A DNA stretch of 64,000 nt, from assembly GCA_023846275.1 (NCBI GenBank), contig CM043871.1, positions 28,736,569-28,800,568 of the forward strand, in the 5' to 3' direction. A model generated the notes under the pieces. The model searched no databases. It was given only the letters and a program-made list of their open reading frames with translations, and was not told the origin of the DNA. This DNA is from Vanilla planifolia. Its lineage: Eukaryota > Streptophyta > Magnoliopsida > Asparagales > Orchidaceae. Position numbers and translations under genes: made by a program. Below, piece after piece: positions 63,601 through 64,000 of the stretch (within the stretch, counting starts at the first letter, position 1; each line of letters begins with the position of its first letter).

Positions 63601-63976
63601 ATACTACTACTTATGGTATAATAACATTCATAATAACCATAGATAACTTTTACCTCATATTCTATGCGTTTATGTTAGGCCTTATCTCATCGAGCTTAAA
63701 ACCAAAGCTTGAATTCTTCTCTTTCAAACACCTCAAATGCCAAACTAACACCATCTGTATATATTTATTGATAATATGTGAACAACTGTAGGGCTTTGGT
63801 ATTCAATACATGATACTTAATATAAGAATATATTGTTCATACTAAATTTGTTTTATCATTAAAATTACATATACATTTACCGTAGAGTTTGTACATTGCA
63901 TTGGTATTCAAATTCATTTTATTTGATATAACTTTCTTTTCTACAGGAGATGCCTACTGGTGAGGAAGCTGTGTAA
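16175..63976 (+). CDS. DYM: Dymeclin (complete, 18 coding exons, 701 residues)
   Basis: Exons: 16175-16361, 17385-17615, 17904-17967, 18050-18179, 18250-18391, 29857-30114, 30180-30264, 32909-33011, 33306-33431, 33498-33611, 47843-47961, 48073-48145, 48265-48357, 48434-48523, 48715-48834, 48938-49029, 49656-49704, 63947-63976. All introns are GT/AG and phases match at every junction. The total is 2106 nt including the stop. Family blocks seen: [11 protein letters not shown] (N terminus), [16 protein letters not shown] with [103 protein letters not shown] and [15 protein letters not shown] at the N terminus fits an N-myristoylation site, as known for animal dymeclin. Known role: a peripheral Golgi-associated protein that in animals supports Golgi organisation and traffic; human loss causes Dyggve-Melchior-Clausen dysplasia. 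The plant role is little known. The length is close to what I recall for plant homologues. Confidence 0.95.
16362..17384 (+). other. Dymeclin intron 1
   Basis: 1023 bp, GTGAGT to a T-rich tract and TGTGCAG. T-rich like most of the gene's short introns. No element or open frame of note in it. Confidence 0.85.
17385..18391 (+). CDS. DYM: Dymeclin exons 2-5 cluster
   Basis: Exons 17385-17615, 17904-17967, 18050-18179 and 18250-18391, separated by introns of 288, 82 and 70 bp. They encode residues 63-251: [19 protein letters not shown], then [52 protein letters not shown] and [16 protein letters not shown]. Junction phases are 1, 2, 0, then 1 at the exon 5 end. The exon 5 donor is GCTG|GTATTC, a weak donor that opens an 11.5-kb intron. 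Confidence 0.93.
18392..21680. other. Dymeclin intron 5, first part: nothing recognised
   Basis: T-rich intron sequence. No element motif, open frame or tandem structure could be supported in these 3.3 kb. Confidence 0.5.
21944..21960. repeat. Poly-T tract (17 bp)
   Basis: An uninterrupted T run inside the Gypsy fossil. Probably a simple slippage tract. Confidence 0.8.
23690..24800. repeat. Degenerate tandem repeat, period about 142 bp, downstream of Gypsy integrase
   Basis: The block CCAACTTTTGGTTTGAGA and variants recurs at about 24176, 24315, 24457 and 24600. Each copy is followed at similar distance by GTGCTCAATACTC-like and GTAGTTCATTTCACTTG-like blocks, so the full unit is about 142 bp. 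Before 24140 shorter and more diverged partial units (GAGGTTCTACTGA-like and CTCATGGTTTG-like) continue back to about 23700. Copies are strongly diverged. Confidence 0.65.
26950..28330. repeat. Iterated-word, LTR-like region in dymeclin intron 5
   Basis: About 27000-27950 is studded with GTACAATATGAT, TTGTACGATC and TCGTATAGAT words, like those at 8.3 and 37.9 kb. It directly follows the Gypsy fossil and could be its decayed 3' LTR. No clean TG or CA end or target duplication was found, so this remains a guess. Confidence 0.3.
28331..29856. other. Dymeclin intron 5, last part: unassigned
   Basis: Less AT-rich than the average intron, with short open frames (28800-29000, 29045-29272, 29316-29531) that show no recognisable domain. 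It ends in a T-rich tract and TTGCAG before exon 6. Confidence 0.5.
29857..30264 (+). CDS. DYM: Dymeclin exons 6-7
   Basis: Exons 29857-30114 and 30180-30264 with a 65-bp intron between. They encode residues 252-365: [52 protein letters not shown], and then DNEGNAIGG and [13 protein letters not shown]. Exon 6 is the longest coding exon of the gene. Phases 1 and 2 agree with the neighbours. Confidence 0.94.
30265..32908. other. Dymeclin intron 7: AT-rich, no element identified
   Basis: 2644 bp from GTAAGT to TCTCACAG. From about 31850 to 32450 it is extremely AT-rich, with repeated ATATAATTTAAAT-like words. No coding or transposon motif could be supported. Confidence 0.55.
32909..33611 (+). 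CDS. DYM: Dymeclin exons 8-10
   Basis: Exons 32909-33011, 33306-33431 and 33498-33611 (introns of 294 and 66 bp). They encode residues 366-480: [87 protein letters not shown] and NYNLTRMR. Exons 9 and 10 are phase 0 at both ends (42 and 38 codons), so skipping either would keep frame. The exon 10 donor CGG|GTAAGT is strong and opens a 14.2-kb intron. Confidence 0.95.
35694..35769. repeat. Perfect 38-bp direct tandem duplication
   Basis: The purine-rich unit starting AAAGGAGGAAGGAGAAGG and ending GTGTGATGGCC occurs at 35694-35731 and again at 35732-35769 without a mismatch. That means a recent duplication or recent homogenisation in an otherwise old intron. Confidence 0.95.
35755..36290. repeat. 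Diverged direct duplication, spacing about 360 bp
   Basis: Around GCTCAACCCTTCT at 35771 and 36131, the next 130-140 bases follow in parallel in both places: CTTCATGGGA..GGGAG, GGCAACCA or AGCAACCATTA, then the CACTTC/CACCTTTCTC blocks. This indicates an old duplication. The perfect 38-bp repeat lies at the start of the first copy. Confidence 0.6.
37840..39420 (+). mobile_element. LTR-like segment (solo-LTR candidate), plus orientation
   Basis: Begins near TGTTGGAATTGAAATGAG. Next comes 0.9 kb rich in TCGTACGATC, GTATGATC and TATACGAT words (U3-like), then a TATATAAAGG box near 38852-38862. It ends near AATTCACCCTCTTCTTATGG (39391-39410), a 3' end style seen in plant Copia LTRs. GGTCTTTTG is repeated around 39100-39230. 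No partner LTR, primer site or target duplication was found. Old and decayed. Confidence 0.42.
39421..41085. other. Dymeclin intron 10, middle part: unassigned
   Basis: AT-rich, no coding motif recognised. It holds the short (TG)n tract listed separately. Confidence 0.45.
40799..40819. repeat. (TG)n microsatellite
   Basis: About ten uninterrupted TG units, following an ATATTTATATATATTT stretch. Confidence 0.9.
41090..41765 (-). mobile_element. Promoter-bearing LTR-like segment, minus orientation (tentative)
   Basis: On the minus strand, GCAGTTGGAGTTG near 41735 is followed by the TATA-like CCTATTTAAAGAGG at about 41573-41586. Next are a less AT-rich leader and GAAGAGATTAAG|GTAAGCC, which looks like a splice donor (around 41285). 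A TTCAACA end lies near 41130. The layout resembles a short plant Copia LTR or a stray promoter plus leader exon. No coding sequence follows. Confidence 0.28.
42700..44250 (+). mobile_element. LTR-like segment (solo-LTR candidate), plus orientation
   Basis: About 42720-43430 is full of ATACAATATG and ATACATTTAG words. A CCTATATAAACCC box follows at about 43487-43499, then an R/U5-like region. Its end, near 44200-44247, carries CAATTCACTTCTCTC and GGATACACAACA, the style of plant Copia LTR 3' ends. The 101-codon open frame at 43798-44103 lies in the U5-like part and is taken as chance. No partner LTR was found. Old. Confidence 0.42.
44251..47842. other. Dymeclin intron 10, last part: unassigned, probable element debris
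   Basis: 44.6-47.6 kb is less AT-rich than its surroundings and has broken open stretches on the minus strand (for example 46939-47124), so it may be decayed mobile-element coding DNA. I could not assign it to a family. It ends TTGAATGCTCAG before exon 11. Confidence 0.4.
47843..49704 (+). CDS. DYM: Dymeclin exons 11-17 cluster
   Basis: Exons 47843-47961, 48073-48145, 48265-48357, 48434-48523, 48715-48834, 48938-49029 and 49656-49704. They encode residues 481-692: [141 protein letters not shown] and [14 protein letters not shown]. Exons 13-15 are phase 0 at both ends. Exon 17 has only 49 nt and its donor CTT|GTAAGT opens the last 14.2-kb intron. This C-terminal part is the best conserved of the protein. 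Confidence 0.95.
48543..48610. repeat. Compound (CT)n(AT)n microsatellite
   Basis: About 19 CT units (48543-48580) run directly into 15 AT units (48581-48610). The tract starts about 20 bp downstream of the exon 14 donor in a 191-bp intron, so it forms over a third of that intron. It is likely length-polymorphic. Confidence 0.95.
49030..49655 (+). other. Dymeclin intron 16
   Basis: 626 bp, GTGATC to GTGAACCAG. AT-rich, nothing else recognised. Confidence 0.85.
49705..50434. other. Dymeclin intron 17, first part: unassigned
   Basis: Begins GTAAGTGTT. AT-rich, with no motif or open frame worth calling. Confidence 0.5.
50435..51200 (+). mobile_element. LTR-like segment (tentative), plus orientation
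   Basis: Starts TGTTGGAATTCTTCAG, a common plant LTR start. It has TATTATAAATAG at 50951-50962 as a possible TATA box and an AGGGTTCT leader shortly after. The 3' limit is not clear. About 51080-51180 and 51180-51260 look like two diverged copies of one short stretch. No partner LTR or internal region could be assigned. Confidence 0.3.
51201..52070. other. Dymeclin intron 17: unassigned, open on both strands
   Basis: A 125-codon minus frame (51206-51583) overlaps a 69-codon plus frame. Neither shows a known domain. The remainder is AT-rich. Confidence 0.4.
52074..54600 (-). mobile_element. 5'-truncated plant LINE (L1-like) fossil with RT and RNase H
   Basis: Minus-strand order 5' to 3'. An RT start resembles NNILxxxELMHRL and KVDLxxxYDRI (around 54440-54320). 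An RT core has [20 protein letters not shown] (around 54170-54110). The catalytic box survives only as TNDVILYG in place of the expected FADD-type motif (around 54050-54020). Zf-RVT-like sequence lies around 53450-53160. An RNase-H-like stretch with [20 protein letters not shown] (around 52550-52490) ends in [14 protein letters not shown] (around 52240-52200). A 12-T run at 52074-52085 is the poly-A tail on the minus strand. ORF1, endonuclease and the start of RT are absent, which is usual 5' truncation. Stop codons and frame changes are scattered through ORF2, including several between the zf-RVT-like and RNase-H-like parts, so it is inactive and old. Confidence 0.78.
54700..57980. repeat. 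Seven-copy tandem array, unit about 460-465 bp, in dymeclin intron 17
   Basis: The block AATAATTATATATCA (with variants) recurs at about 54731, 55185, 55647, 56203, 56667, 57123 and 57584, giving spacings of roughly 454, 462, 556, 464, 456 and 461. Each copy carries the same ordered blocks: CAAAAACTCAGTATCACTATCTC, a CACAAAAAG..CTC stretch, CTCTCTTTGTGCATTAGTAG, GAAATGAGCTTTACAAAGCTTA, AATACTCATAAATAAATAT and CATCAAATGGG. The third copy is about 95 bp longer through an internal duplication of its AATACTCATAAATA-TATATATACATAA part. The array starts just beyond the truncated end of the LINE and stops near 57980. No coding capacity. Satellite-like. Confidence 0.92.
57981..62085. other. Dymeclin intron 17: AT-rich DNA, mostly unassigned
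   Basis: Very AT-rich. It contains the unassigned minus-strand open frame at 58861-59100 and a small iterated-word patch (TACGGTACATTATC, GTATGATACATT) at about 59800-60170. Nothing else could be supported. Confidence 0.45.
58861..59310 (-). pseudogene. Unassigned minus-strand coding-looking remnant
   Basis: Two adjacent minus-strand open stretches, 59310-59128 and 59100-58861. They have balanced, protein-like composition (for example [19 protein letters not shown] and [19 protein letters not shown]) that stands out from the AT-rich surroundings. A stop and a short non-coding gap separate them. I do not recognise the family. It could be a fragment of a host gene moved by retroposition, or element debris. 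Confidence 0.3.
62090..62690 (-). mobile_element. Plant LINE ORF1 fragment (DUF4283 / CCHC type)
   Basis: On the minus strand the fragment shows the plant-LINE ORF1 pattern. [13 protein letters not shown]-like block (around 62400-62360) precedes [20 protein letters not shown] (around 62360-62300) and [15 protein letters not shown] (around 62300-62250). Then comes [17 protein letters not shown] (around 62230-62170), the start of the zinc knuckle. Two frames are needed to follow it, so at least one frameshift is present, and the knuckle's last residues are not seen. A 15-T run sits just outside it at 62698-62712. No ORF2 follows directly. Confidence 0.7.
62698..62712. repeat. Poly-T tract (15 bp)
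   Basis: Uninterrupted T run next to the LINE ORF1 fragment. On the minus strand it is a poly-A stretch upstream of the fragment, so it is not the fragment's own tail; it may be the tail of another retroposed piece. Confidence 0.8.
62713..63946. other. End of dymeclin intron 17
   Basis: T-rich and CTTTT-rich intron sequence. It contains the roughly 98-bp duplication at 63197-63390 and ends in CTTTCTTTTCTACAG, a strong polypyrimidine tract and acceptor for the last exon. Confidence 0.6.
63197..63390. repeat. Two-copy direct repeat, unit about 98 bp
   Basis: TCTCTTTCTTTTTCAAT starts at 63207 and again at 63305. It is followed in both copies by AAATTGTAAAACAATATA, a CCTT..TCAAA block and CCTTCATTTGCTT. 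The copies are clearly similar but not identical. Confidence 0.85.
63947..63976 (+). CDS. DYM: Dymeclin exon 18 (terminal coding exon, 30 nt)
   Basis: After TTTCTACAG| the sequence reads GAG ATG CCT ACT GGT GAG GAA GCT GTG TAA (EMPTGEEAV, stop), in phase 0 with exon 17. An acidic short tail after the NLFP motif fits my recollection of plant dymeclins. The 24 bases to the window end are 3' UTR; the poly-A signal lies outside. Confidence 0.8.
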   Translation, partial: EMPTGEEAV

Positions 63977-64000
63977 AATTATTGGGACAAAGCCTCTAGT

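Overview
The window is nuclear DNA from a land plant, almost certainly an angiosperm. It has spliced genes with GT/AG introns, very AT-rich non-coding DNA, and debris of Copia, Ty3/Gypsy and plant-type LINE elements. I could not place it to order. The very long introns resemble those of lineages such as palms or other long-intron angiosperms, but that is only an impression.

Two host genes account for all the coding sequence I can support. At 1-7029 on the minus strand lies the 5' two thirds of a LIFEGUARD/BAX-inhibitor-1-like membrane protein gene. Four exons are visible and the last is cut by the window edge. Its second intron is 6.3 kb long because a deleted Copia-type LTR retrotransposon (about 732-3763) lies in it. 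From 7.3 to 15.9 kb is an intergenic stretch with one old Ty3/Gypsy chromovirus pol fossil (about 12.7-14.65 kb) and otherwise AT-rich DNA.

From 16175 to 63976 on the plus strand is a complete dymeclin gene: 18 coding exons, 2106 nt, 701 residues. All splice phases agree and the start ATG and stop codon are present. It occupies 47.8 kb, and more than 95 percent of that is intron. Introns 5 (11.5 kb), 10 (14.2 kb) and 17 (14.2 kb) hold nearly all the length. The last intron separates a coding exon of only 30 nt from the rest.

The big introns are transposon graveyards. Intron 5 holds a Tat-like Ty3/Gypsy pol fossil followed by a roughly 142-bp tandem repeat and a region rich in GTAC/ATAC words. 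Intron 10 holds two or three LTR-like segments and small duplications. Intron 17 holds an LTR-like segment, a 5'-truncated LINE with RT and RNase H, a seven-copy tandem array with a unit of about 465 bp, and a LINE ORF1 fragment.

I found no rRNA, tRNA, CRISPR or bacterial-type operon features. I also found no convincing new biological system. The most unusual items are the giant-intron architecture, the intronic satellite-like array and the iterated-word LTR-like regions.
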